Of a stretch of 64,000 nt of DNA, positions 45,857-54,455 are shown in pieces. Position numbers and translations under genes: made by a program. The DNA comes from Roseibium hamelinense. GTDB lineage: Bacteria > Pseudomonadota > Alphaproteobacteria > Rhizobiales > Stappiaceae. Each line of letters opens with the position of its first letter. Position 1 is the stretch's first letter. Location of the stretch: contig NZ_VLLF01000003.1 in assembly GCF_007830545.1 (NCBI RefSeq), positions 124,001 to 188,000 of the forward strand, read 5' to 3'. Below the pieces are notes generated by a model. It searched no databases. It saw nothing but the letters and a program-made list of their open reading frames with translations, and was not told where the DNA came from.

Positions 45857-47905
45857 ATGACATGGTTTAAAGCATCTAGGTTCGCCGGGTTTTTGACACT
45901 GGCATACTTGGCGGTTTCGCCGCCCCCCACGGCCAGGGCGTTTCCTGTTGCGCAAGAGACCCTACGGTCTGTGGTGTCTGTCCTGCCTGTTTGGCCTGGC
46001 CGGCCACAGGGGGGGCGTGGTGCGCCCCTGGGGTCCTCTCCGGAAGGGTCGGGCGTGGTGGTGGCAAAGGGCGGATTGATTGCCACCGCGTATCACGTGG
46101 TTGAGCCTGCTGAGCGGATTGATATCCGGCTTTCCGACGGACGGATCGTGCCGGCGGCTCTGGTCGGATTTGATGCGGCCAGCGATCTGGCGCTGTTGAA
46201 GGCCGATATTGATCTGCCTGTTTTCAAAACCGGTGCTGTACCGGCACCGGGGTCTCCGGTGTGCTCAATTGGCAATGCGTATGGTCTGGGCGTGTCGGTA
46301 GCTTGCGGCGTCGTTTCTGCCTATCCGGTCACAAATGCGGGCTTCAACGAGGTCGAGGATTTTATTCAGACCGACGCGGCCGCCAATCCGGGCAGTTCCG
46401 GCGGCGCGCTGGTCGACCGGGATGGCAAACTCGTCGGGATGATGTCGGCCATCTTCGCGGCCTCGGGCGGGACCAATATTGGCGTGAACTTTGCAGTTTC
46501 GGCGGAGCTTCTGGTGCGCGTGGTGACAAACCTGGCGCAGGATGGGGCGGTTGCCTATCAGGATCCGGGCTGGCAGCTGGACGTGCTGCCGGCCGCGCTG
46601 CAGAGGCACGTGTCCGGCGTTCTGGTGGCCGCAGTCGAAGCCGGGGGAGCGGCAGCGCGAAGCGGCGTGCAATCCCGTGACATTCTTCGCCGCATTGGCG
46701 GGCGTGCGGTTCAAAAGCCACGCGATGCCGTCGCCGCACTTGCGCTTGCAAACCCCGGGCAGATGATCACAGTTACTCTGATGCGGAACGGCGGTGAGAT
46801 CACACTCAAATTGCCGCTCGCGGGCAGTTCCGTCAGCCGGGCTGCAGGAAACCGCGATGCCACATGCCCCTACACGCCGCGGCTCTGCGCCATGCGGCAG
46901 GCCGTTTTCCCGGTTGCAGCGTACGATCCGCTCGCCAGCGCGACCCGCATCGGCCCGGATTTACTGGTGACCAACCGACACGTGGTGGCCGATGAAAGCA
47001 CCGCACGTGTCTTCACGCCCGAGGGGCCGGTGGAGGCCGTTGTCATTCCCAGTTCTTATGGCGGCGACCTTGCCCTGTTGCGGGCCGGGGGGCTTCCCGA
47101 AGGCGGCGCGTTTTTCGATCTTAAAGGATCGCCGGCCACAGCGGGGCCGCTTCATGTCATTGGCGCAGATCCGGCGCGCCGGGAGGTTAGGGTCTTCCCC
47201 GGTGGACTTCAAACGCTCGGGCCGTCGCCCGAGGCGCTGTATGGCCGTTTGCAGGTCACAAGTTTCATGCAACCCGGTGTGAGTGGCGGCGCTCTCGTCG
47301 GCCAGGACGGACGGCTGGCTGGGATCGCGGTTGGAGGCGGAGAGGGCCGGTTTGAGGCAATTCCGGCCGAGGATGTGCAGGCATTGCTGGAGGGGCGCCA
47401 GGATGTAGACGCTGACAAAACGCAGCAGCGTTTGGGTCAGGCGCTCCGGTCTTGCGCGGACCGGGTCGGAGCTCCCGGGGTGCCCGGCGAGGCCGCTGAA
47501 ACCCGATTGGCAGACACATGTGCAAGGGCGCAGAACCTTGGTCTCATGATAGAATCCGGGCAGGTCCTCGGGCGGCTTGGAGCCTATGATAAGGCGATCT
47601 CACTGCACCAACAGGCCGTCGAACAGGCACCCAACTCGTTAAATGCAAGACTCTCCCTCTTGGTCTCGCTGCAACTGGCCGGACGGTTTGAAGCCATGCT
47701 CCCGCATGCACGGTTTCTTTTGGAGCATGCAGAGCCTGAGGCCGACCTGGTTCGGCGTATATTGCAGGCAGCTGTCTGGGGAGGTGACCGCAGTCTTGCC
47801 GAAAGAGTCGTCGCGCTCATGGAAGAGAACAATATGAGGGCGGCTGCATCGGCGCGCCGCTTTTTGGAAAACCCGCCGCCGGCGCCACCATCCCGCCATC
47901 CTTGA
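45857..47905 (+). CDS. Periplasmic protease with two trypsin-like domains, PDZ and TPR-like tail
   Basis: A 682-residue exported protein with signal peptide (FAGFLTLAYLAVS...RAFP). First trypsin-like domain: His80 (ATAYHVVEP), Asp110 (AASDLALLK), Ser181 (NPGSSGGAL). A PDZ-like part follows at about 250-320. A second trypsin-like domain has His375 (TNRHVVADE), Asp404 (GGDLALLRA), Ser476 (QPGVSGGALVG). Residues about 560-660 are TPR-like helices (GQVLGRLGAYDKAISLHQQAV). HtrA proteins have one protease domain, so two complete triads are unusual. GGGAGGA precedes ATG 45857; the reading frame continues upstream without homology. Confidence 0.85.
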   Translation: MTWFKASRFAGFLTLAYLAVSPPPTARAFPVAQETLRSVVSVLPVWPGRPQGGRGAPLGSSPEGSGVVVAKGGLIATAYHVVEPAERIDIRLSDGRIVPAALVGFDAASDLALLKADIDLPVFKTGAVPAPGSPVCSIGNAYGLGVSVACGVVSAYPVTNAGFNEVEDFIQTDAAANPGSSGGALVDRDGKLVGMMSAIFAASGGTNIGVNFAVSAELLVRVVTNLAQDGAVAYQDPGWQLDVLPAALQRHVSGVLVAAVEAGGAAARSGVQSRDILRRIGGRAVQKPRDAVAALALANPGQMITVTLMRNGGEITLKLPLAGSSVSRAAGNRDATCPYTPRLCAMRQAVFPVAAYDPLASATRIGPDLLVTNRHVVADESTARVFTPEGPVEAVVIPSSYGGDLALLRAGGLPEGGAFFDLKGSPATAGPLHVIGADPARREVRVFPGGLQTLGPSPEALYGRLQVTSFMQPGVSGGALVGQDGRLAGIAVGGGEGRFEAIPAEDVQALLEGRQDVDADKTQQRLGQALRSCADRVGAPGVPGEAAETRLADTCARAQNLGLMIESGQVLGRLGAYDKAISLHQQAVEQAPNSLNARLSLLVSLQLAGRFEAMLPHARFLLEHAEPEADLVRRILQAAVWGGDRSLAERVVALMEENNMRAAASARRFLENPPPAPPSRHP

Positions 47906-47991
47906 TGGGTTGGAAGGGCAGGCTTAAAGGCAGGCAAGCCGACGATCTCTTGGCATTTTGAAAGGTGCCGCCGAAAAACGGCCATTTACAC

Positions 47992-48026
47992 ATCAAGCCC
48001 GGCGGAAAGAACCCGCCGGGCTTGAT
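47992..48026. terminator. Long hairpin after the protease gene
   Basis: Perfect 14-bp stem (ATCAAGCCCGGCGG / CCGCCGGGCTTGAT) with a 7-base loop, 87 bases past the stop codon. No T-run follows, so it may be an mRNA end or a Rho-dependent or stabilising structure. Confidence 0.6.
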
Positions 48027-48784
48027 CTGCTCCCCTCCAAACGACACTCCCGCCTGGCTCTGGGTGATGGGTTTCCGAAAGTTTGCACAGTAACATTCCG
48101 GTGAATCAACGTTGACTGAAGTTGCGGCCGGGATCAAGCCGCCCGGGCACGATCCGCTCAGCCGGGAGGGTTGTTCTCTTTGAACGGCCGTTCGGACAGG
48201 TTGTATTAATAATTATCGATAATAAATTTTTCGCAGGGATCCCGCTTATCTGCTCTTTTTTAAGCCGATACAGCCGCAAATTGGTCTGCAATTTTCACCA
48301 CAGCCCAATAATTGCGCTCTGCAAGCGCATGCACCAGCTCACGTAAGAGTGATCAATCGGGCCGTGCACTGATTGCACGTGTTCGTCCTGTTTGCACATT
48401 ATCAACAGGCTGCCAGGTCCGGACAACTCATTGCCGGAACAGAAAGCGGGTGTTCTGGCGTCTTGGTTGGCGTCACCACGGCCTGGTCGCCAGGCGACAG
48501 GTCTCTCGCTGCCTGCATGCAAGGAGTGGTCGAATCGGTGTATTCTGTCGAATACAATTACATTCCTAGTTATTTAATGTATTCATTGTTCTGGGGGCGC
48601 TTTTTGACTGTGATGCGCGATACTTGGTCATACGCCGTTTTTTCGAATTACATCGAGTAGTTTTTAAAGTGATGACTTAAAGGAAATCTAAGGTTGTATG
48701 TGTTTTGATGTACTCTGAACTGAACAATTTCAAGTCGTGTAGTGCTAAGTGGTTATACGGGGTTGAATACAACTGTTGACTGGT
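48027..48784. other. AT-rich gene-free stretch
   Basis: No recognisable gene. The first 130 bases are of normal composition, and from about 48190 the sequence becomes AT-rich. A 95-codon plus-strand frame at 48373-48660 has no Shine-Dalgarno and no homologous look. Together with 48785-49278 this is the largest unannotated region (about 1.4 kb). Confidence 0.4.
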
Positions 48785-49009
48785 GTGTGTGATAGTATCA
48801 CGCACCCATTGCGATCTTGGATTTATTACTGCAACCGTGTAATTTGATATTTCGATAAGTGTCGAAATAAACTAAGTGGTTGGTTCAATTGAGTTAAGTC
48901 CGTTATATTAACGCTTTATTATTTGTGAAAGTGTCGTTATACTGTCGCATGTGGTCGATGGGGCCACGTGCACAGTAACTTTTACGGCGCCTTTGGCGCC
49001 GTTTTTTTT
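48785..49009 (+). ncRNA. Possible small RNA: hairpin series ending in a strong terminator
   Basis: Four structured elements in a row on the plus strand: GTGTGTGATA / TATCACGCAC (48785-48805, 10 bp with one G-U, one-base centre); a perfect 8-bp TATTTCGA / TCGAAATA (48848-48869); an imperfect TACTGT-GCATGTGG / CCACGTGC-ACAGTA pairing around 48940-48977; and a terminator ACGGCGCC / GGCGCCGT with a T-run of eight (48984-49009). No protein frame fits this interval. The 5-prime end is not known; a TTGACT at about 48774 may belong to a promoter but no clear -10 box was found at proper spacing. Confidence 0.5.
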
Positions 49010-49010
49010 G

Positions 49011-49045
49011 GCCGCTTAATAAAAGAGGTGTATTTATTAAGCGGC
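49011..49045. repeat. 13-bp perfect inverted repeat behind the terminator
   Basis: GCCGCTTAATAAA (49011-49023) and TTTATTAAGCGGC (49033-49045) flank nine bases. It could be a second terminator or a binding site in front of dusA. Confidence 0.7.
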
Positions 49046-49160
49046 AAACGCTTGTCCCTGCGGCAGCTACGGCTTGTTCGGCCTAACATGCAGCGGAGCC
49101 GGGAATTGCGTGCACTGCCCTGGCGTCCTATAACCGCAACGCATTTGGACTGGGCGCGAA

Positions 49161-49187
49161 GGTGGCCCGGTGGCCCGGTGGCCCGGT
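49161..49187 (+). repeat. Three tandem copies of a 9-bp unit
   Basis: GGTGGCCCG repeated three times exactly, 92 bases upstream of dusA. A small variable-number repeat of unknown use. Confidence 0.8.
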
Positions 49188-49278
49188 TGCATGGGGCAAT
49201 GGACGGGTTGCCGACATAGTCCCGACCGGCACGACAGTGTTTTCGGCTTGCAAGTGGGCAGCGGCCGGCGAAATTTGA

Positions 49279-50358
49279 ATGAAAACTATGACCAGAACCA
49301 AAGTTGCTTTGAGCTACAGCGATCCGGCAAAACATCCCCGTTTTGCAGTTGCGCCGATGATGGATTGGACGGACCGGCACTGCCGGGCCTTTCATCGTCA
49401 GCTCAGCACACATGCCTTGCTGTACACCGAGATGGTGACCAGCGGGGCGGTCATCCATGGTGACCGGGACAAACTGCTCGGATTTGATGAAATCGAACAT
49501 CCGGTTGCCTGCCAGCTCGGCGGGTCGGACCCAAGGGACATGGCCCAGTCTGCGCGCATTGTCGAGGCGTACGGATATGACGAGGTGAACATCAATGTCG
49601 GCTGTCCGTCGGACCGGGTCCAGTCCGGCAGCTTCGGAGCATGCTTGATGCAGCAGCCGGACGTCGTCGCGGCGTGCGTTGAGGAGATGAAGGCTTCAGT
49701 GTCGATCCCCGTGACGGTCAAATGCCGGATCGGCGTGGACGAACAGGATCCGGAGCCGGCGCTTGATGCGATGGCCGATGCCGTTTTCGCAGCCGGTGCC
49801 GATGCGCTGTGGGTGCATGCCCGCAAAGCCTGGCTGCAAGGGTTGAGCCCGAAGGAGAACCGCGACATCCCGCCGCTCGACTACGGCCGGGTGCTGCGGT
49901 TAAAGCAGCGGTACCCGGACCGATTCATCGGCTTGAATGGCGGGCTTGCCGATCTTGACCAGTCGGTCCCGTTTCTAGCCGACCTGAACGGCGTCATGCT
50001 CGGGCGCGCGGCCTACCACACGCCCCAAATCATGGGGCAGGTCGACCAGCGCCTTTACGGGCAGGATACCGGTGATGTCTCGCCCTGGCAGGCGGTTGAA
50101 GCCTACTTCCCCTATATCGAAGACAAGCTTCAAAAGGGCGTGCGTCTGGCGCATATGACCCGGCACATGCTCGGATTGTTCCACGGCCGGCCGGGCGCCC
50201 GTTCCTGGCGGCGGATCCTGACTGTCGAAGCCATCAAGCCCGGCGCAGGTTTGGAGGTGGTTGAAAAGGCGTTGTCGGCCGTGCGTCCGCACGATGTGCG
50301 TGAAAACCACATTGATGCCGATGCAGGCGCGGATATCGCCTCTGGCCATGCAGCCTAG
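49279..50358 (+). CDS. dusA: tRNA-dihydrouridine synthase A
   Basis: A 359-residue FMN enzyme that reduces U20/U20a in tRNA. Motifs: APMMDWTDRHCRAFH at the start (FMN site), QLGGSDP, NINVGCPSDRVQSGSFGACLM with the catalytic Cys in GACLM, and KCRIGVDEQDP. The 5-prime part (MMDWTDRHC) is the known integration target of dusA-specific integrases in many bacteria, but no second copy of this sequence was found upstream, so nothing is integrated here. The ATG at 49279 has only a weak ribosome site. Confidence 0.95.
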   Translation: MKTMTRTKVALSYSDPAKHPRFAVAPMMDWTDRHCRAFHRQLSTHALLYTEMVTSGAVIHGDRDKLLGFDEIEHPVACQLGGSDPRDMAQSARIVEAYGYDEVNINVGCPSDRVQSGSFGACLMQQPDVVAACVEEMKASVSIPVTVKCRIGVDEQDPEPALDAMADAVFAAGADALWVHARKAWLQGLSPKENRDIPPLDYGRVLRLKQRYPDRFIGLNGGLADLDQSVPFLADLNGVMLGRAAYHTPQIMGQVDQRLYGQDTGDVSPWQAVEAYFPYIEDKLQKGVRLAHMTRHMLGLFHGRPGARSWRRILTVEAIKPGAGLEVVEKALSAVRPHDVRENHIDADAGADIASGHAA

Positions 50359-50403
50359 AGCAGGTTAACAGACACTGCACTTCCTCGTTTCCGACAGGAC
50401 CTC

Positions 50404-51234
50404 ATGGACATATCCTTGCTTTCAAACGAGGCCATCGGCCTCGGACTCGCGCTCCTGGCGTCAGGGGCGGTGGCCGGGTTCATGGCGGGGCTGTTCGGGA
50501 TTGGGGGCGGCGCGGTTCTGGTCCCGGTTCTCTACCAGTTTCTGACGGTGCTGGGTGTTGACGAAAGTGTGCGCATGCACGTCGCCGTTGCAACATCACT
50601 GGGCATCATTGTTCCCACATCCTATCGCTCGTTCATGTCCCACAAGAAACGCGGGGCGGTTGATCTTCAACTTCTGAAATCCTGGCTGATTCCGCTGCCG
50701 GTTGGCGTTGTGGCAGCGGCTTTTGTGGCCGCTTATGTGTCTGGAGATGCGCTGAAAGGGATCTTTGCCTTTTGTGCATTCGTCCTTGGCCTGCGCATGC
50801 TGGCGAACAAGTCGCATTGGCGGCTTGGAGCCGACATTCCGGGCGAGCCAATCCGGTCGGTCTGCGGCGCCATGATCGGGTTTTTCTCAACGCTCATGGG
50901 CATTGGCGGCGGCGTCATGAACAACACATTCATGACCCTTTACGGGCGGTCGATCCATCAGGCTGTCGCAACCTCTTCCGGAACGGGCTTGATGATCTCC
51001 GTTCCCGGCACGATCGGGCTCATTTGGGCCGGGTGGGGCGATCCCGCCTTGCCAGCGTTTTCGGCAGGCTATGTCAATTTGCTGGGCGTTGCGCTGATTA
51101 TCCCGGTCACAACGTTTGCGGCGCCCTTTGGGGTAAAGGTTGCGCACGCCATGCCGCGCCGGCGCATGGAAGTGTTATTCGGCCTGTTTTTGTTGGTGGT
51201 CGCAGCCCGTTTCTGCCTCAGCCTGTATGAGTGA
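50404..51234 (+). CDS. TauE/SafE family sulfite/sulfonate exporter
   Basis: A 276-residue inner membrane protein with about eight helices in two repeats. Repeat motifs: GFMAGLFGIGGGAVLVPVLY at about 25 and GFFSTLMGIGGGVMNN at about 160. Family members export sulfite, sulfonates or sulfoacetate. The start is ATG 50404, 45 bases after dusA. Substrate unknown. Confidence 0.9.
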   Translation: MDISLLSNEAIGLGLALLASGAVAGFMAGLFGIGGGAVLVPVLYQFLTVLGVDESVRMHVAVATSLGIIVPTSYRSFMSHKKRGAVDLQLLKSWLIPLPVGVVAAAFVAAYVSGDALKGIFAFCAFVLGLRMLANKSHWRLGADIPGEPIRSVCGAMIGFFSTLMGIGGGVMNNTFMTLYGRSIHQAVATSSGTGLMISVPGTIGLIWAGWGDPALPAFSAGYVNLLGVALIIPVTTFAAPFGVKVAHAMPRRRMEVLFGLFLLVVAARFCLSLYE

Positions 51235-51241
51235 TGGCGCT

Positions 51242-51955
51242 TTACGGCGTCATGATCAGGCGGTCACCTTCAATGCGCCAGCTGCGCAAGCGATCCAGCC
51301 CGGTCATGCCCAAAAGGCTTGTTTCAAGTGCGCCTTCACGGGCAACGAAACCGCGAATATCTGAGAACCGGGCATCGGCGATCTGAAGCGTATCCAGCCG
51401 GATCGGGGCAACCAGCGCCCGTCCATTTGCGGTCGAAACCGGAACCGTGAATGACAATTCCGAGGGATGAAATCCCGCCCGTTGTGCATCGGCACTCGTC
51501 AACACCACCGCACTTGCGCCGGTATCCAGCAGAAAGTCGATCGGTGCCCCGTCAACCAGGGCATTCACCCGGAAATGACCACTGGCGTCGCGCACGACCA
51601 TGATTGATCCATCCGGTTGTTCGACGGCGAGCCCCGGGGCCAGGGCGCCAAGCACCCGGTATCCGCCGTTGACGAGATCGTGCCGATACGCATAGCCGGC
51701 AACGAGCAGCAGCATGATGCCGCCCCAAACAAATATCCCTTTGAAAATATCCTTCACGCTTGCCGGTCCAAATACGAGACTTGCCACAAATATGGCTGCA
51801 AGCGCAGTGAGCGCGACAAGACGCGGACCGGTTTCATCGAAGTCCAGGTTTTCCGGCTTCATCTCAAAGCCGGACAGGAACTGGATGACCGCCCAAACGC
51901 AGACCAGAATCAGCAGTCCGACGACAAGTCCGCGGAACGCATTTTTCCAACCCAT
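51242..51955 (-). CDS. Membrane-anchored clan AA aspartic protease (TIGR02281-type)
   Basis: A 237-residue protein with about three N-terminal membrane helices (LVVGLLILVCVWAVIQFL, LTALAAIFVASLVFG, GGIMLLLVAGYAY) and a retropepsin-like domain with the active-site IDFLLDTGASAVVLT (Asp-Thr-Gly) at about residues 145-160, followed by FTVPVSTANG and LLGMTGLDRL. It is a single-chain half, so it should work as a dimer. It starts at ATG 51955 (MGWKNAF); its upstream neighbour encodes a DUF1289 protein that ends 3 bases before it, the usual alphaproteobacterial pairing. Confidence 0.85.
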   Translation of the reverse strand: MGWKNAFRGLVVGLLILVCVWAVIQFLSGFEMKPENLDFDETGPRLVALTALAAIFVASLVFGPASVKDIFKGIFVWGGIMLLLVAGYAYRHDLVNGGYRVLGALAPGLAVEQPDGSIMVVRDASGHFRVNALVDGAPIDFLLDTGASAVVLTSADAQRAGFHPSELSFTVPVSTANGRALVAPIRLDTLQIADARFSDIRGFVAREGALETSLLGMTGLDRLRSWRIEGDRLIMTP

Positions 51956-51957
51956 GC

Positions 51958-52128
51958 TCAGCTCGCAACCAAGGTCTGCCGCCGCCGTTCGAGATCCGCC
52001 ATAACCTGATCGCGTTGTGTGTCGTTCATCCGGCTCCACGCCGCGATCTCGTCCAGGGTCCGGAAACAGCCGAAGCAGGTCTGGCTTGCCTGATCGATTT
52101 TGCAAATTTTGATACAGGGCGACTTCAT
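51958..52128 (-). CDS. Small DUF1289-type zinc-finger-like protein
   Basis: A 56-residue protein MKSPCIKICKID, then QTCFGCFRTLDEIAAWSRMNDTQR. The spaced Cys residues (PCIKIC and TCFGC) and the WSRM motif are those of the DUF1289 family, of unknown function but widespread in alphaproteobacteria. It ends 3 bases before the aspartic protease start, so the two should be co-transcribed. Confidence 0.85.
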   Translation of the reverse strand: MKSPCIKICKIDQASQTCFGCFRTLDEIAAWSRMNDTQRDQVMADLERRRQTLVAS

Positions 52129-52206
52129 GAGCGGATGTAGGGTCTGTTCACTGTGGTTGCTAGGCTGGTCGAGGTTTGAATGTATTAAAGCTTGGTCAAC
52201 TGATTC

Positions 52207-53433
52207 TCACCGCGCGCCAGCCCCAAGGGTAAACGGTGCGGTGATGATCGTCACGGGCAGAGTTACGGCAGTTTGTGCTGTCGATGCGACAAGGCTACCA
52301 AGGTCCTGGCTGGCCGTTGTCAGTGCGTCATCCTTGTTCGGGTTCAAGTCACCAAGTTGTCCTTGTGACAATAGCGAACGGATTTCGGGTGCAAATTCAG
52401 CAAGTTGGGCAAATTTCGAGTGATGCGCACTGTCTTCGGATTCAACCTCGGTCAAGTCCACGACGATCGCACCTAGTTCTGCCAGTTCCTGATCGTCGGA
52501 ATAGGCTCCGACCCGTTCTTTTCCTCCGGCAATTGCTCGTGACAGCCGCAAGGCCCGGTCGTCTTTTGACACGATGACGATGTAGGGCTTGGGTGGTTTG
52601 CCCAAACGCCGCAATTGGGCCTTGAAGAGATCAATATCGATGTCCGGTGCAGCCAGGACGACCTGCTGGATCCTCTGGTTGATCACCCTGCGATCAGCGG
52701 CCGATACGCGCGCCGCAGTTTCAAGCAGCAGCCAGTTGCCCATCGAATGCGCCAGGATGACAATTTCGTCGGCATTGGATTGAGCGAGGTTTCTAATGGT
52801 CTTTTCCAGCGCATCCCGGGCGATAGCTGCGCTGTTCAGGTCATAGACGTAGTCCTGAAGGTTGCCGCGTGAGGCCCAGGTAAAGAATACCGGGACGCCG
52901 GGGAATTTTGAATCATCTACAAACTGGGCAAACCGGTAAAGCCCTTCGGCAAAGCGCGTATTGTAGCCGTGAATGAACAGAAAAACGGTTCTCTTGTCCT
53001 TCGGCAGCTGCGCCAAACGCCGGTTCAAACGCTGTTTGAAGGCTGCCTCGCCATCGATGTAGCCGGCCTTTCGGGTCACGAAATCTGTATTCGGGTCCCC
53101 GGGAAACTTGCTCGGCCACTCAATCTGGCCCGGGACGTGTGTTGGCGGGACTGAAATGGTCACCTCGGCAAAGTCAACGCCCTGTTCCCGGCGTTCGCCG
53201 TTGAAATACGTGTCGGGGCGGTCATCGCGCTGGCGCGTCGTCACAACCATGATGTCATGCGGCCGTGCGCCTGGCGCAGGATCTGCCGAGATAGCCAGCA
53301 CACCCGCGTCTGGACGCGTGCTGCACGCCGCAAGCAACAGGCATGCAGCCAGCGCGAGAAGCCAGCTTGGTGTCTTTAGGGTGTCTCTTCGGATTAAGGT
53401 CACGCAGATCTCAACGGCCGGGGCTTGTTTCAC
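52207..53433 (-). CDS. Alpha/beta hydrolase lipoprotein (DUF900-type)
   Basis: A 408-residue protein. The N-terminus has a lipoprotein-type signal (SWLLALAACLLLAACS, Cys at the lipobox), so it would be anchored in the membrane. The hydrolase core has FLFIHGYNTRF (oxyanion loop), ILAHSMGNWLLLE (nucleophile Ser in the AHSMGN elbow), and APDIDIDLF. Residues after about 350 are a low-complexity tail. Natural substrate is unknown. Start is the ATG 53433, although later in-frame starts are possible. Confidence 0.8.
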   Translation of the reverse strand: MKQAPAVEICVTLIRRDTLKTPSWLLALAACLLLAACSTRPDAGVLAISADPAPGARPHDIMVVTTRQRDDRPDTYFNGERREQGVDFAEVTISVPPTHVPGQIEWPSKFPGDPNTDFVTRKAGYIDGEAAFKQRLNRRLAQLPKDKRTVFLFIHGYNTRFAEGLYRFAQFVDDSKFPGVPVFFTWASRGNLQDYVYDLNSAAIARDALEKTIRNLAQSNADEIVILAHSMGNWLLLETAARVSAADRRVINQRIQQVVLAAPDIDIDLFKAQLRRLGKPPKPYIVIVSKDDRALRLSRAIAGGKERVGAYSDDQELAELGAIVVDLTEVESEDSAHHSKFAQLAEFAPEIRSLLSQGQLGDLNPNKDDALTTASQDLGSLVASTAQTAVTLPVTIITAPFTLGAGAR

Positions 53434-53523
53434 TTGATGGTCGGGCGCCCCGTGTGCGGTGCGTCATGGATGTTTGCCAATCTTTGATCAGGCATGCAAA
53501 CACAAATGTGGAACTTTTTTCCT

Positions 53524-54363
53524 CTACGGCAAAAGCAGGATCCCGAAAAGAAAGCCCAGGCCGGATATTTGCTGAATGCCGCCAAGAACATCGCCGGTCT
53601 GGCCTCCGATTTTCGCACGGGCCAAACCGGCCAGGGCCCAGGCCGCCAAACCTGCGCACAAGGTGCCTGTAGCCAGCGGAACAGCCGGCAGCATCGCACT
53701 GGCCAAAGCCACGCATGCAAATCCGGTCACCGCCGCCTGCACTGTGGCGCCTGCATTTGGCGTCCCGAACCGGGCGCCCAGACCTTCCGGACGCGCGGGC
53801 GGGAGGCGGTGCCATTGCCAGACAAGCAGGCTGCGGCTGAAAATTTCGCAAGTCATCAGGGCCGCAGCAGCGGCGGCAGGCCCATAGCGTTCCAAGAGAC
53901 CGGCCAAAAGCACCGCACGCAGGCCGATTGCGATCACCAGCGCCAGCGCGCCAAACGCTCCGATGCGGCTGTCTTTCATGATGTCCAGCCGGCGTTCGCG
54001 CGCGGCGCCGCCAAAGAAGCCGTCCGCGATGTCGGACAGGCCGTCTTCATGCAGTGCGCCGGTCACCATGGCCAACGCGGCGCAGGTCATGATCCCGGTC
54101 GCAAGCGGGGGCAGGGCGCTCAATCCCAGAAGGAACAGCAAGAGGGCAGCTGGCAGGGCCACCACGAGCCCGGCAAGTGGTGCCGCGCGTGCCATTGTTG
54201 TGAAGTCGGGAAGTGCGGTTGGATCGTCAAAGCCGCCCAGACGCGGTACGGAAAGACGGGAGAAAAAACGGACGCACGCAGCAGTGTCAGCGACAATGCG
54301 CGTGACCGGATTGCCGCCCTGGGAAGACGAAATGCCGTTTTTTGACGTGGATTGCTCGCTCAT
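53524..54363 (-). CDS. cobS: Adenosylcobinamide-GDP ribazoletransferase (cobalamin synthase)
   Basis: The membrane enzyme that joins adenosylcobinamide-GDP and alpha-ribazole in the last steps of B12 synthesis. About 279 residues with several membrane helices; the catalytic Asp/Asp region is HEDGLSDIADGFFGGAARERRL. It is divergent from cobT, which supplies alpha-ribazole phosphate. I start at ATG 54363 (MSEQSTS); in-frame ATG 54435 adds unlikely basic residues. The name follows the CobS of enterics (CobV in pseudomonads). Confidence 0.9.
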   Translation of the reverse strand: MSEQSTSKNGISSSQGGNPVTRIVADTAACVRFFSRLSVPRLGGFDDPTALPDFTTMARAAPLAGLVVALPAALLLFLLGLSALPPLATGIMTCAALAMVTGALHEDGLSDIADGFFGGAARERRLDIMKDSRIGAFGALALVIAIGLRAVLLAGLLERYGPAAAAAALMTCEIFSRSLLVWQWHRLPPARPEGLGARFGTPNAGATVQAAVTGFACVALASAMLPAVPLATGTLCAGLAAWALAGLARAKIGGQTGDVLGGIQQISGLGFLFGILLLP

Positions 54364-54455
54364 GGTGACCAGTGTAACGGTTGTTTTTCTCTGAGTCGCC
54401 GTTATAGATCGGCGGCTTGAACGCGGCAATTCCAATCCCCAGGGGCCACGACCAC

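Noticed and set aside
48373-48660. Plus-strand frame of 95 codons in the AT-rich zone
   Set aside because: No ribosome site, no family look and the composition is like the surrounding non-coding DNA.
47906-49278. CRISPR array or tRNA gene in the gene-free stretch
   Set aside because: No regularly spaced direct repeats and no cloverleaf-like sequence with a conserved T-loop were found.
49340-49390. dusA 5-prime region as a filled integration site
   Set aside because: It holds the known target motif MMDWTDRHC, but no second copy of the target and no integrase gene were found in the window.
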